Assembly: GCA_003240755.1 (NCBI GenBank)
Contig: QFNF01000034.1
Location: 1-33,094, forward strand
DNA: 33,094 bases
Direction: 5' to 3'
DNA from: Sphingomonas hengshuiensis
GTDB taxonomy: Bacteria; Pseudomonadota; Alphaproteobacteria; Sphingomonadales; Sphingomonadaceae
Made by a program: the position numbers and the translations under genes
The notes under the pieces: model-generated
The model's input: the letters and a program-made list of their open reading frames with translations, nothing else
What the model was told of the DNA's origin: nothing
The model's database searches: none
Shown: one piece after another, positions 24,526 through 32,969 of the stretch
How positions within the stretch are numbered: the stretch's first letter is position 1
Layout: every line of letters starts with the position of its first letter

Positions 24526-26286
24526 ATGGTGCTCGACCCGATCCCCGTATTGCAATCGACCTTCGGCTTTCCCGATTTTCGCGGTGTCCAGCGGCAGGTG
24601 GTCGACCGGGTGCTGGCAGGCCGGCGCACGCTGGCGGTGATGCCGACGGGTGCGGGCAAGTCGCTGACGTATCAGTTGCCCGCGCAGATGCTGCCGGGCA
24701 CCTGCGTCGTCGTATCGCCGCTGATCGCGCTGATGCACGACCAGTTGCGTGCCGCGACCGCTGTCGGCATCCGCGCGGCGACGCTGACCAGTGCCGATGA
24801 CAATCGCGCCGAAACGCGCGGGCGGTTCCTCGATGGCGACCTCGACCTGCTCTACGTTGCCCCCGAACGCGCTTCGGGCAGCGACTTTCGCGAGCTGCTG
24901 TCGCGCGGGAACCTCTCGCTGTTCGCGATCGACGAGGCGCATTGCGTCAGCGAATGGGGCCACGACTTCCGCCCCGACTATCGCCTGTTGCGTCCGCTGT
25001 TCGACCAGTTTCCCGACGTACCGCGCCTTGCCCTGACGGCGACGGCGGACGCCCATACCCGCGCCGACATCCTCGAACAGCTCGGCATCCCGCACGACGG
25101 GCTGATCGTCGCCGGCTTCGACCGGCCGAACATCCGCTATCACATCAGCCCGCGCGACCAGGGTACGCGCCAGATCGCCGACGTGATCGCCGCCACCCCC
25201 GGCCCCGGCATCGTCTATGTCCAGTCGCGCGCCGGCACCGAACGGCTGGCCGAGGCGCTGGGCAGGACCGGTCGCCCGGTACGCGTCTATCATGCCGGCC
25301 TCGACCCCGCCGTCCGCCAGCGCAACCAGCATGACTTCGTCGCGTCGGAAGATATGGTGATGGTGGCGACCATTGCGTTCGGGATGGGGATAGACAAGCC
25401 CGATGTGCGTTTCGTCGCGCATGCCGGGCTGCCGAAATCGATCGAGGCCTATTACCAGGAGACCGGCCGCGCCGGGCGCGACGGCGATCCGGCGGTCGCG
25501 CATCTGTTCTGGGGGGCCGACGATTTCGCCCGCGCCCGCCAGCGCATCGGCGAGGTCGAGCCGAACCGGCAGGCGGGCGAGCGGCAGCGGCTGAACGCGC
25601 TGGGCGCGCTGGTCGAGACCGCGGGGTGCCGCCGCGCGATCCTGCTGAGGCATTTCGGCGAATCGCCGCCCGAAACATGCGGGAATTGCGACAACTGCCT
25701 CCACCCGCCCAACGCGGTCGACGCGACGCAGGTGGCGCGGAAATACCTGTCCGCCGTGTTCCGCACCGGGATGATGTTCGGCGCGACCTATATCGAACAG
25801 GTGCTGACCGGCCAGTCGACCGAGCGCAGCATGACCAACGGCCACGAAAACCTGTCGGTGTGGAACATCGTCGAGGGGGACGAGGCGGCACTGCTGAAAC
25901 CCGTCGGGCGGGCATTGCAACTGCGCGATGCGCTGCGCGCCAACGACCATGGCGGACTGGAATTCGGCCCCGCCGCGCGCGGGCTGCTGAAAGGCGGCGA
26001 CACGCTGTCGCTGATCGTCCCGCCCAAGCGCGAGCGGCGGCGGCGCGGCGACGCGGTGCCCAACCCGACGGGCGACCCGCTGTTCGAGGCGCTGCGCGCG
26101 AAACGCCGCGAACTGGCGCAGGAGGCCGGGGTGCCGCCCTATGTGATCTTTCACGATTCGGTGCTGCGCGAGATGGCGGCGGACCGGCCGCAGACGATCG
26201 GCGGCATGCGGCGGATCACCGGCGTCGGCGAAAAGAAGCTACAGGCCTATGGCGACGCGTTCCTGGGCGTTATCAAGCAACACTAA
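24526..26286 (+). CDS. recQ: ATP-dependent DNA helicase RecQ
   Basis: A 586-residue helicase of the RecQ family. Motif 0 FGFPDFRGVQRQVVDRVLAG; Walker A VMPTGAGKS (38-46); DEAH box (136-139); aromatic loop EAHCVSEWGHDFRPDYRLL; motif V MVMVATIAFGMGIDKPDVRFV; motif VI YYQETGRAGRDG. The zinc region has cysteines in AGCRRAILLRHFGE and TCGNCDNC. The RQC winged helix and a C-terminal HRDC domain follow (DPLFEALRAKRRELAQEAGVPPYVIFHDSVL). It opens DNA for repair and recombination. Its stop is followed at once by a hairpin. Confidence 0.97.
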   Translation: MVLDPIPVLQSTFGFPDFRGVQRQVVDRVLAGRRTLAVMPTGAGKSLTYQLPAQMLPGTCVVVSPLIALMHDQLRAATAVGIRAATLTSADDNRAETRGRFLDGDLDLLYVAPERASGSDFRELLSRGNLSLFAIDEAHCVSEWGHDFRPDYRLLRPLFDQFPDVPRLALTATADAHTRADILEQLGIPHDGLIVAGFDRPNIRYHISPRDQGTRQIADVIAATPGPGIVYVQSRAGTERLAEALGRTGRPVRVYHAGLDPAVRQRNQHDFVASEDMVMVATIAFGMGIDKPDVRFVAHAGLPKSIEAYYQETGRAGRDGDPAVAHLFWGADDFARARQRIGEVEPNRQAGERQRLNALGALVETAGCRRAILLRHFGESPPETCGNCDNCLHPPNAVDATQVARKYLSAVFRTGMMFGATYIEQVLTGQSTERSMTNGHENLSVWNIVEGDEAALLKPVGRALQLRDALRANDHGGLEFGPAARGLLKGGDTLSLIVPPKRERRRRGDAVPNPTGDPLFEALRAKRRELAQEAGVPPYVIFHDSVLREMAADRPQTIGGMRRITGVGEKKLQAYGDAFLGVIKQH

Positions 26287-26288
26287 CT

Positions 26289-26313
26289 CCTCCCCACCCG
26301 GTGGGGAGGATTT
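26289..26313 (+). terminator. Hairpin after recQ
   Basis: Arms CCTCCCCACC and GGTGGGGAGG followed by ATTT, three bases after the recQ stop codon. It resembles the first stem of the composite repeat near 6629 and may serve as a weak terminator, although the gene downstream is on the same strand. Confidence 0.5.
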
Positions 26314-26346
26314 GCTTGGGGCGAACGGGATCGCTATCCTGCCGCC

Positions 26347-26772
26347 ATGCACATCCGCCGTATCGACGACCGCATCTCGGTCAGCCCGCAGATCACCGCC
26401 GACGACGTCGCGACGCTGAAGGCCCGGGGCTTCACCACCATCGTCAACAACCGGCCCGATGGCGAAGAGGCCGGGCAGCCGGCCGGCGACGCGATCGCCG
26501 AAGCGGCGGCGGCGGCGGGCATCGCCTATCACGCCATTCCGATCACCCATGCCGGATTCAGCCATCCGCAGCTCGACGCGATGGCGGGGATACTGGCCGA
26601 CAGCGACGGTCCGATCCTCGCCTATTGCCGCTCGGGCACGCGATCGTGCAACCTGTGGGCGCTGGCGAGCGCCAAGACCGGCGGCGATCCCGACACGCTG
26701 GTCGCGGCCGGCGGTGCCGCGGGCTATGACCTGTCGGCTATCCGCCCGATGCTGGACGCGCTGAAGGGCTGA
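26347..26772 (+). CDS. DUF442 (TIGR01244) phosphatase/sulfur-transferase-like protein
   Basis: A 141-residue protein of the beta-lactamase-hydrolase-like/DUF442 family, a compact dual-specificity-phosphatase fold. The conserved start MHIRRIDDRISVSPQI and FTTIVNNRPDGEE are followed by the active-site loop YCRSGTRS, where C94 would be the nucleophile and R99 the phosphate-binding residue. Members occur alone or fused to a sulfide:quinone reductase and are proposed to handle sulfur or phosphate. It follows recQ by 60 bp, separated by a hairpin. The reaction is not known from sequence. Confidence 0.92.
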   Translation: MHIRRIDDRISVSPQITADDVATLKARGFTTIVNNRPDGEEAGQPAGDAIAEAAAAAGIAYHAIPITHAGFSHPQLDAMAGILADSDGPILAYCRSGTRSCNLWALASAKTGGDPDTLVAAGGAAGYDLSAIRPMLDALKG

Positions 26773-26887
26773 TCGCACGCCCCGGCGGATCGCACGTTAA
26801 CGCACCGAACCGGTGCGGTTGGCGCCGTTAACCAAATCGCAATCCCCGGCCGGCAGTCTGGCGCCTGTACCAATGGGGGTTCAGAAC

Positions 26888-27181
26888 ATGGGCATTAGTC
26901 AGAAAGGCGCCCGCTTCCTCTCGGAAAGCCGGGTGGAAGACGCAGCGCAGACCAGCAGCACGGCGTGGTTCGAACTGGGCATCCGCCATTCCAGCGGAAC
27001 CGGCGGCGCGATCATCGACCTGGTCGAGGCACATAAATGGTTCAACCTCGCCGCGATGACGGGGTCGGAACAGGCGCAGGAATGGCGCGCCGAAATCGCG
27101 TGCGACATGACGCCGCGCCAGATCGCCGACGCGCAGAAGGCGGCACGGGCGTTCCTGCAGACGGGCGCGCGGGCGAACTGA
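26888..27181 (+). CDS. Sel1-repeat protein
   Basis: A 97-residue protein with one clear Sel1-like helix pair (ELGIRHSSGTGGAIIDLVEAHKWFNLAAMTGSEQAQEWR) and no signal peptide. The start MGISQKGARFL at 26888 has GGGGG eight bases upstream; another ATG lies at 26873. Sel1 repeats are short TPR-like modules that bind other proteins, and single-repeat proteins like this are common in sphingomonads with unknown roles. The preceding region after the phosphatase-like gene is short and may hold its promoter. Confidence 0.82.
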   Translation: MGISQKGARFLSESRVEDAAQTSSTAWFELGIRHSSGTGGAIIDLVEAHKWFNLAAMTGSEQAQEWRAEIACDMTPRQIADAQKAARAFLQTGARAN

Positions 27182-27285
27182 CGGGGGCGCTGTCGCGACC
27201 GGACCGTTCGTGCCGAACGGGACAGGCGCCGATGCTTCGCACCGCCGTCGAAGGCGCGTGTCGACGCACCTGGCCAGCGGTCCTT

Positions 27286-27331
27286 CGATACGCCCCTTCG
27301 ACAAGCTCAGTGGCTACTCAGGACGAACGGG
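27286..27331. repeat. Intergenic repeat of the TTCGACAAGCTCAG type
   Basis: The sequence GATACGCCCCTTCGACAAGC then TCAGTGGCTACTCAGGACGAACGG matches a repeat that I recall as common between genes in sphingomonads and some other proteobacteria. No second copy lies in this window. Confidence 0.5.
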
Positions 27332-27440
27332 CATGCCTGAAGTCATCACGCTCTAGCCGCTCGTGTTCCGCCATGTAGCGGAGAGATCCCGGCCCTTGCC
27401 ACGGATGACGCCGGGTTCGACCCGGCTGAGCCACCCTCCC

Positions 27441-27534
27441 GTCATTCCCGCGCAGGCGGGAATCCATAGACGCTGACGGTTCGACATGCTCCCGCGACGC
27501 CAGCGCATATGGACTCCCGCCTGCGCGGGAGTGA
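27441..27534. repeat. REPIN-like pair of inverted palindromic elements
   Basis: Left copy GTCATTCCCGCGCAGGCGGG at 27441-27460 continuing AATCCATAGACGCTG; right copy at 27500-27534 reads, in reverse complement, GTCACTCCCGCGCAGGCGGG then AGTCCATATGCGCTG. Each has its own stem and together they can form a large cruciform. It lies between two convergent genes, as the pair at 12077-12172 does. Confidence 0.8.
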
Positions 27535-27549
27535 CGAAGCAGGCCGCCG

Positions 27550-30162
27550 CTACGCCTTCGCCGCCGGCTTTCCGGCCGCAGCTTTCTTGGCCGGCGCCTT
27601 CTTTGCCGCGCCGTCCTTCGCCGCCGCCTTCTTCGCCGCACCGTCCTTGGCGGCGGCCGCCTTTTTCGGCGCGGCCTTCTTCGCCGCCGGCTTCTTCTTG
27701 CCCTTGGCCGGGGCCGCCGCCGCGCGGTCGTCGATCAGTTGCGCGGCTTCCTCCAGCGTCAGCGCGTTCGGTTCGACCGACTTCGGAATCGTCGCATTGG
27801 TCGTGCCGTCGGTGACGTAGGGGCCATAGCGCCCCTCCATCAGCCTGATCTCCGCCTCGGTACGCGGGTGGTTGCCGAGCACCTTGAGCGGTTCCCGGGC
27901 GGCACCGCGCGCGGCGCGCCCGCCGCCCGCCGCCGCTTCGGCCAGCTTGACCACCGCCGCGTTCATGCCGGTTTCGAACACGTCCGCCGTCGACTGCAAC
28001 CGCGCATATTTGCCGGCATGCTTCAGATACGGGCCATAGCGTCCGATCGCCGCCTCGATCGGTTCACCCGTTTCGGGGTGGTTGCCGATGGTGCGCGGCA
28101 GGCTGAGCAGCTTCAGCGCCCATTCGAGCGTCAGGTCGCCGATATCCTTCGGGATCGACGCGCGCTTCGCGTCCTTGCCCTCGCCGAGCTGGATGTACGG
28201 CCCGAAGCGGCCCGACTTGCGCTCCACCTCCAGCCCCGTTGCCGGGTCCTTGCCCAGCCCTTCCGGTCCGGCGTCGCCGCCGTCCTCGCCGCCGGGCTGC
28301 GCGAAGCGACGGGTATATTTGCATTCCGGATAGTTGGAGCAGGCGATGAACGCGCCAAACTTGCCCCCGCGCAGCGCGAGGCGCCCCTCGCCGCAATTCG
28401 GGCACAGCCGCGGATCGGTGCCATCGGCCTTTTCGGGGAACAGATAGCTTCCCAGAAACTGGTCCAGCTCGGCGGTGATCGCGCTCGGCTGCTGTTCCAT
28501 CACCTCCGACGTGCGCGGCTTGAAGTCGCGCCAGAACGCTTCGAGCACCGCCTGCCATTCGGCGCGCCCGCCCGACACGTCGTCCAGTTCCTCTTCCAGC
28601 CCCGCGGTGAAGTCGTAGCCGACATATTTCTCGAAGAAGCGTTCGAGGAACGCGGTGAGCAACCGCCCGGTTTCCTCGGCGAAGAACCGGTTCTTCTCGA
28701 CGCGGACATAGCCGCGATCCTTCAGCACCTGGATGATCGAGGCATAGGTCGACGGGCGCCCGATCCCCAGTTCCTCCAGCCGCTTGACCAGCGACGCTTC
28801 GGAGAAACGCGGCGGCGGCTGGGTGAAATGCTGTTCGGCGATGACGTCCTTCTTGGCCGGACTGTCGCCGGAGCGCAGCAGCGGCAACCGGCGCGAATCC
28901 TCATCCGCCGCATCGTCGCGGCCTTCTTCGTAGAGGGCGAGATAGCCGGGGAAGAGCACGACCTGCCCGGTCGCGCGCAGGCCGGTCTGGCCGGTCTGGT
29001 CCTCCAGCTCGACGGCGGTGCGTTCCATCCGGGCCGACGCCATCTGGCTGGCCAGCGCCCGCTTCCAGATCAGCTCGTACAGCCGGCCATGATCGCCCGA
29101 ACCGGCGCGGTCCTTCGAAAAATCGGTCGGGCGGATCGCCTCGTGCGCTTCCTGCGCGTTCTTGGCCTTGGTCTGGTACTGGCGCGGCTTGTCGGGGACG
29201 TAGCTGCCGTCATAGCGGTTGGCGATGGCACCGCGCGCGGCGTCGATCGCCGACCCGTCCATCTGCACGCCGTCGGTCCGCATATAGGTGATCGCCCCGT
29301 CCTCGTAGAGCGACTGTGCGATGCGCATCGTATGGCTGGCCGAAAAGCCCAGCTTGCGCGCGGCTTCCTGTTGCAGTGTCGAGGTGGTGAAGGGCGGCGG
29401 CGGATTGCGCGTCGCGGGCTTCGTTTCGACATTGACGACGGTGAAGCGGCCATCGACCACCGCCGCCTTCGCGACCTCCGCCGACCCGGCATCGCCCAGC
29501 GACAGGCGGTCGAGCTTCCGGCCCCTGAGCTTCACGAGGCGCGCGTCGAACGGCGTGCCGTCGGCCTCCATCCTGGCGACGACCGACCAATATTCCTGCG
29601 CGACGAACGTCTCGATCTCGCGCTCGCGCTCGACCAGCAGGCGCAGCGCCACCGACTGCACCCGCCCCGCCGACTTGGCGCCGGGCAGCTTGCGCCACAG
29701 CACCGGCGACAGGGTGAAGCCGACCAGATAGTCGAGCGCCCGGCGCGCGCGATAGGCGTCGATCAGGTCGGTATCCAGCTCGCGCGGCGCCTTCATCGCC
29801 GCGAGGATCGCCGGCTTGGTGATCGCGTTGAACGTGACCCGCTCGACCTCCCTGGGCAGCGCGCGGCGCTTCTTCAGCACCTCCTGCACATGCCAGCTTA
29901 TCGCCTCGCCCTCACGATCGGGGTCGGTCGCGAGGATCAGGCGGTCGGCGGTCTTGGCGAGGTCGGTGATCGCCTTCAACTGCTTCGTCTTGTCGGCGTA
30001 CGTCTCCCAATCCATCGCGAAGCCGTCGTCCGGGTTCACCGACCCGTCTTTCGGCGGCAGGTCGCGGACATGGCCGTAGGAGGCGAGGACGCGGTAATCC
30101 GACCCCAGATATTTTTCGATGGTCTTTGCCTTGGCGGGCGATTCGACGATGACGAGCTGCAT
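27550..30162 (-). CDS. topA: DNA topoisomerase I
   Basis: An 870-residue type IA topoisomerase that relaxes negative supercoils. The Toprim domain has MQLVIVESPAKAKTIEKYLG and the acidic set TDPDREGEAISWH (79-91). The nucleophilic tyrosine is Y293 in ITYMRTDGV. A single four-cysteine zinc module (CPNCGEG and CSNYPEC) follows, then three GxFGPY/GRYGPY repeats typical of alphaproteobacterial TopA C-terminal domains. The last 60 residues are a lysine/alanine tail with tandem AAKDGAAKKA units. It is downstream of dprA on the same strand, 112 bp apart. Length is normal for the group. Confidence 0.97.
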   Translation of the reverse strand: MQLVIVESPAKAKTIEKYLGSDYRVLASYGHVRDLPPKDGSVNPDDGFAMDWETYADKTKQLKAITDLAKTADRLILATDPDREGEAISWHVQEVLKKRRALPREVERVTFNAITKPAILAAMKAPRELDTDLIDAYRARRALDYLVGFTLSPVLWRKLPGAKSAGRVQSVALRLLVEREREIETFVAQEYWSVVARMEADGTPFDARLVKLRGRKLDRLSLGDAGSAEVAKAAVVDGRFTVVNVETKPATRNPPPPFTTSTLQQEAARKLGFSASHTMRIAQSLYEDGAITYMRTDGVQMDGSAIDAARGAIANRYDGSYVPDKPRQYQTKAKNAQEAHEAIRPTDFSKDRAGSGDHGRLYELIWKRALASQMASARMERTAVELEDQTGQTGLRATGQVVLFPGYLALYEEGRDDAADEDSRRLPLLRSGDSPAKKDVIAEQHFTQPPPRFSEASLVKRLEELGIGRPSTYASIIQVLKDRGYVRVEKNRFFAEETGRLLTAFLERFFEKYVGYDFTAGLEEELDDVSGGRAEWQAVLEAFWRDFKPRTSEVMEQQPSAITAELDQFLGSYLFPEKADGTDPRLCPNCGEGRLALRGGKFGAFIACSNYPECKYTRRFAQPGGEDGGDAGPEGLGKDPATGLEVERKSGRFGPYIQLGEGKDAKRASIPKDIGDLTLEWALKLLSLPRTIGNHPETGEPIEAAIGRYGPYLKHAGKYARLQSTADVFETGMNAAVVKLAEAAAGGGRAARGAAREPLKVLGNHPRTEAEIRLMEGRYGPYVTDGTTNATIPKSVEPNALTLEEAAQLIDDRAAAAPAKGKKKPAAKKAAPKKAAAAKDGAAKKAAAKDGAAKKAPAKKAAAGKPAAKA

Positions 30163-30184
30163 GATGTGGCGGTCGGTCCTTGTG

Positions 30185-30196
30185 CGTACGCGTACG
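30185..30196. promoter_or_regulatory. Perfect 12-base palindrome upstream of topA
   Basis: CGTACGCGTACG, 23 bases upstream of the topA start in the dprA-topA gap. It is a candidate operator or a chance feature of GC-rich DNA; no second copy was seen nearby. Confidence 0.3.
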
Positions 30197-30274
30197 AGAG
30201 TGGGGAGCGCCGGGGGGTGGCGTCAAGTCGGGCGGTGCAGGTGGCCGAGCGGCGTTACGCCTTGATGGCAGGAT

Positions 30275-31378
30275 TCAGCCCAGGCCGACCCGTCCCCCGG
30301 CGTGCCGTTCCAGCCGTCCGGCCAGCTCCAGCTCCAGCAGCACCGTCTGTACCATGGTCGTCGGGCACCCCGATTGCCGCACCAGTTCGTCGACCGCCAC
30401 CGGCACCGGTCCCAGCAACCCGGTGATCCGTGCCCGCTCCGCCTCGCTCGCATCCGATGCCACCGGCTCGGGGCGATAGCCTGCGCCCGGCGAGCGCACC
30501 GCCCGCGCATCGATCGGGCGCAGCATCTCCGCCACGTCCGCCGCGTTCTGCACCAGCGTCGCGCCGTCGCGGATCAGCGCGTTGCACCCCTGCGCCCGCG
30601 GATCGAGCGGCGATCCGGGTACCGCCATCACCTCGCGCCCCGCCTCGGCCGCCAGCCTTGCGGTGATGAGCGATCCCGATCGCGGCGCGGCCTCGACCAC
30701 GACCGTTCCCAGCGCCAGCCCGGCGATGATGCGGTTGCGCGACGGGAAATGGCGGGCGAGCGGCTGTGTCCCCGGCGGCTGTTCGGCGACCAGCAGCCCG
30801 CGGGTCGCCACCTCCTCCTGCAACGCCGCATTCTCGGGCGGGAAGACCACGTCGATGCCGCTGGCGATGACGCCGATCGTCGCATGGCCGATCGCGCCGT
30901 GGTGCACCGCCGTGTCGATCCCGCGCGCCAGCCCCGACACCACGGCATAGCCCGCCGCCCCCAGTTCCCCGGCCAGCCCGCGGGCGAAGCGGCACGCCGC
31001 CGCCGACGCGTTGCGCGCGCCGACCATCGCCACCGCCGGGCGCGCCAGCAGCGACACGTCCCCCCGCACGATCAGCGCGGGCGGCGCGCTGTCGATCTCC
31101 GCCAGCAGCGCGGGATAGTCGGGATCGCCCAGCAGCAGATAGCGCCCGCCCAGGGCCCGCACGGCCGCGATCTCGCGCCGCACCAGGCCTTCGTCGGCCA
31201 AGACCGGCGCACGTCCCCCGCCGCGCGCCGCCAGCATCGGCAGCGCCCCGATCGCCGCCACCGCATCGCCATAGCGCTCGATCAGCGCGCGGAAGGTGAC
31301 GGGCCCGATATTGGCCGACCGGATCAGCCGCAGCGCGGCGAACCGCGCGGCGTTGTGGTCGGCGGCACCCTCATTCAC
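30275..31378 (-). CDS. dprA: DNA-processing protein DprA
   Basis: A 367-residue DprA/Smf protein that binds incoming single-stranded DNA and loads RecA in natural transformation. It starts with GTG at 31378 (MNEGAADHNAARFAALRLIRS), overlapping the plsY stop by eight bases. It has an N-terminal helical domain, then the Rossmann-like core with MVGARNASAAACRFARGLAGEL, VVSGLARGIDTAVHHGA, VVFPPENAALQEE, FPSRNRIIAGLA and AVPGSPLDPRAQGCNALIRDGATL, and a C-terminal winged helix. Other competence genes are not in the window. Confidence 0.96.
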   Translation of the reverse strand: MNEGAADHNAARFAALRLIRSANIGPVTFRALIERYGDAVAAIGALPMLAARGGGRAPVLADEGLVRREIAAVRALGGRYLLLGDPDYPALLAEIDSAPPALIVRGDVSLLARPAVAMVGARNASAAACRFARGLAGELGAAGYAVVSGLARGIDTAVHHGAIGHATIGVIASGIDVVFPPENAALQEEVATRGLLVAEQPPGTQPLARHFPSRNRIIAGLALGTVVVEAAPRSGSLITARLAAEAGREVMAVPGSPLDPRAQGCNALIRDGATLVQNAADVAEMLRPIDARAVRSPGAGYRPEPVASDASEAERARITGLLGPVPVAVDELVRQSGCPTTMVQTVLLELELAGRLERHAGGRVGLG

Positions 31379-31976
31379 CCTTGCGGCCGATCCTCGGCTC
31401 GCTGCCCGCGACCAGCCGCTCGATATTCTCGCGGTGCTTCCACAGCACGATTAGGGCCAGGCCGAGGAACAGGATCACCAGATCGAACCGCCCGGCCACC
31501 GCCGCCGCGATCGGCGCGGCGACCGCCGCCGCCATCCCCGCGACCGACGAAATCCTGACGCTGCCGAGCAACCCCAGCCACACGACCGCATAGACGAGGC
31601 CCGCCAGCGGGCTGAGCGCCACGACCACGCCCATCATCGTCGCCACGCCCTTGCCGCCGCGAAAGCGCAGCCACAGCGGATAGCAATGCCCGACGAACGC
31701 CGCCGCACCCGCGACCAGCTCCTCGCCGGGGAACAGGTGCTTCACCAGCAGGACCGCCACCGCGCCCTTCAGCAGGTCGAGCAGCAGCGTCGCCGCCGCC
31801 AGCCCCTTGCGCCCGGTGCGCAGGACGTTGGTCGCGCCGATATTGCCCGACCCGATGGCGCGCAGGTCGCCCGCGCCGGCGATCCGGGTCAGCAGGATGC
31901 CCCACGGAATCGATCCCAGCAGATAACCGATCAGCAACGCCGCCGCCGGCTGTACCCAGAGTATTTCGCTCGGCAG
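31371..31976 (-). CDS. plsY: Glycerol-3-phosphate acyltransferase PlsY
   Basis: An inner-membrane acyltransferase that transfers the acyl group of acyl-phosphate to glycerol 3-phosphate, the first step of phospholipid synthesis. The family motifs are intact: LLGSIPWGILLTRIAG, GDLRAIGSGNIGATNVLRTGRKG (motif 1), FVGHCYPLWLRFRGGKGVATMMG (motif 2) and a C-terminal WKHRENIERL (motif 3). Six or so hydrophobic segments are seen. No ATG, GTG or TTG exists near the expected N terminus; the best start is CTG at 31976 (LPSEILWVQPAAALL), preceded by GGGGG at a good distance, which gives 201 residues. The stop overlaps the dprA start. The start is the only unusual point. Confidence 0.93.
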   Translation of the reverse strand: MPSEILWVQPAAALLIGYLLGSIPWGILLTRIAGAGDLRAIGSGNIGATNVLRTGRKGLAAATLLLDLLKGAVAVLLVKHLFPGEELVAGAAAFVGHCYPLWLRFRGGKGVATMMGVVVALSPLAGLVYAVVWLGLLGSVRISSVAGMAAAVAAPIAAAVAGRFDLVILFLGLALIVLWKHRENIERLVAGSEPRIGRKGE

Positions 31977-32075
31977 GATAGCCCCCGTGAAACTTGCCGT
32001 CTGTGGTGCGCAGGGTAAGGGGTTCGGCGGCGGCTTGCAACGCGGCGGGCGGCGATGGGGAGTATCCAGGCGATC

Positions 32076-32873
32076 ATGGACCAGGCGACGCAGCCGATCC
32101 TGTTCTTCGATTCGGGCGTCGGCGGGCTGTCGGTGGTCGACCCGACCCGGGCGCTGCTGCCCACCGCGCCGATCGTCTATGCCGCCGATTCGGCCGGGTT
32201 TCCCTATGGGACCCGGACCGAGGACGAGATCGCGGCGCGGGTGCCGGCGCTGCTGGGGCGGCTGGTCGAGCGCTATCGCCCGCGGCTGGTCGTCATCGCC
32301 TGCAACACCGCGTCGACCATCGCGCTGCCGGTGGTGCGCGCCGCGCTCGACGTGCCGGTCGTCGGCACGGTGCCGGCGATCCGGGTCGCGGCGCAGGCCA
32401 GCACGACGCGCGTCATCGGCGTGCTCGGGACCGAGGCGACGGTGCGCCAGCCCTATGTCGACGACCTCGCGGCACGCTTCGCCGCCGACTGCACCGTGCT
32501 GCGCCACGGGTCGGCGGCGCTGGTCGAGCTGGCCGAGGCGGCACTGGCCGGTACCCCGCCCCCGGCAGGCGCCGTCGCCGCCGAACTGGCCGGATTGTTC
32601 GACCAGCCCGGCGGGGACCGGATCGACGTCATCGTCAACGCCTGCACCCATTTCCCGCTGCTGGCGGACGCCATGCGCGCGCTTTCGCCGCACATCGCCT
32701 TCGTGGATGGCGGCCCCGGCATCGCCCGGCGCATCGTGTCGCTGACGGCGGGAGCGGCATTCCCGAATGTCCCCGTACCCGGACGGCTGGTCTTCACCCG
32801 GCTGGGCGAGCGCGAACGGCGAATCGCCGCCGGGCTGCGGGCGCGGGGATTCGCGTCGGTCGAGGCGCTGTAA
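32076..32873 (+). CDS. murI: Glutamate racemase
   Basis: A cofactor-independent racemase that makes D-glutamate for peptidoglycan. From the ATG at 32076 it has 265 residues; an ATG at 32055 would add seven. Both catalytic cysteines are present: C76 in IACNTAS and C190 in NACTHFPLL. D12-S13 in FFDSGVGGLSVV and YAADSAGFPYGTRTEDEI are the family's usual substrate-binding segments. It is divergent from plsY. A short gap separates its end from the next gene. Confidence 0.95.
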   Translation: MDQATQPILFFDSGVGGLSVVDPTRALLPTAPIVYAADSAGFPYGTRTEDEIAARVPALLGRLVERYRPRLVVIACNTASTIALPVVRAALDVPVVGTVPAIRVAAQASTTRVIGVLGTEATVRQPYVDDLAARFAADCTVLRHGSAALVELAEAALAGTPPPAGAVAAELAGLFDQPGGDRIDVIVNACTHFPLLADAMRALSPHIAFVDGGPGIARRIVSLTAGAAFPNVPVPGRLVFTRLGERERRIAAGLRARGFASVEAL

Positions 32874-32969
32874 CGCCCCGCCCCTGGGACAAAATGCCCA
32901 AGCCGTCGATCGCCATGACCGCTTTTATCGGCTGGAAACATGCGCGCCCAACGCGTACACCCGCGCTCC

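Larger units (their letters stand above)
27182..27549. other. Gene-free interval with two repeat families
   Basis: 368 bases between convergent genes (Sel1 protein and topA). It holds a sphingomonad-type intergenic repeat near 27286-27331 and a REPIN-like inverted pair at 27441-27534. No protein is supported in any frame. Confidence 0.7.

Noticed and set aside
27739..30426. An 895-codon plus-strand frame opposite topA
   Set aside because: It is rich in Arg, Asp, Ala and Gly without motifs, and is a shadow of topA.
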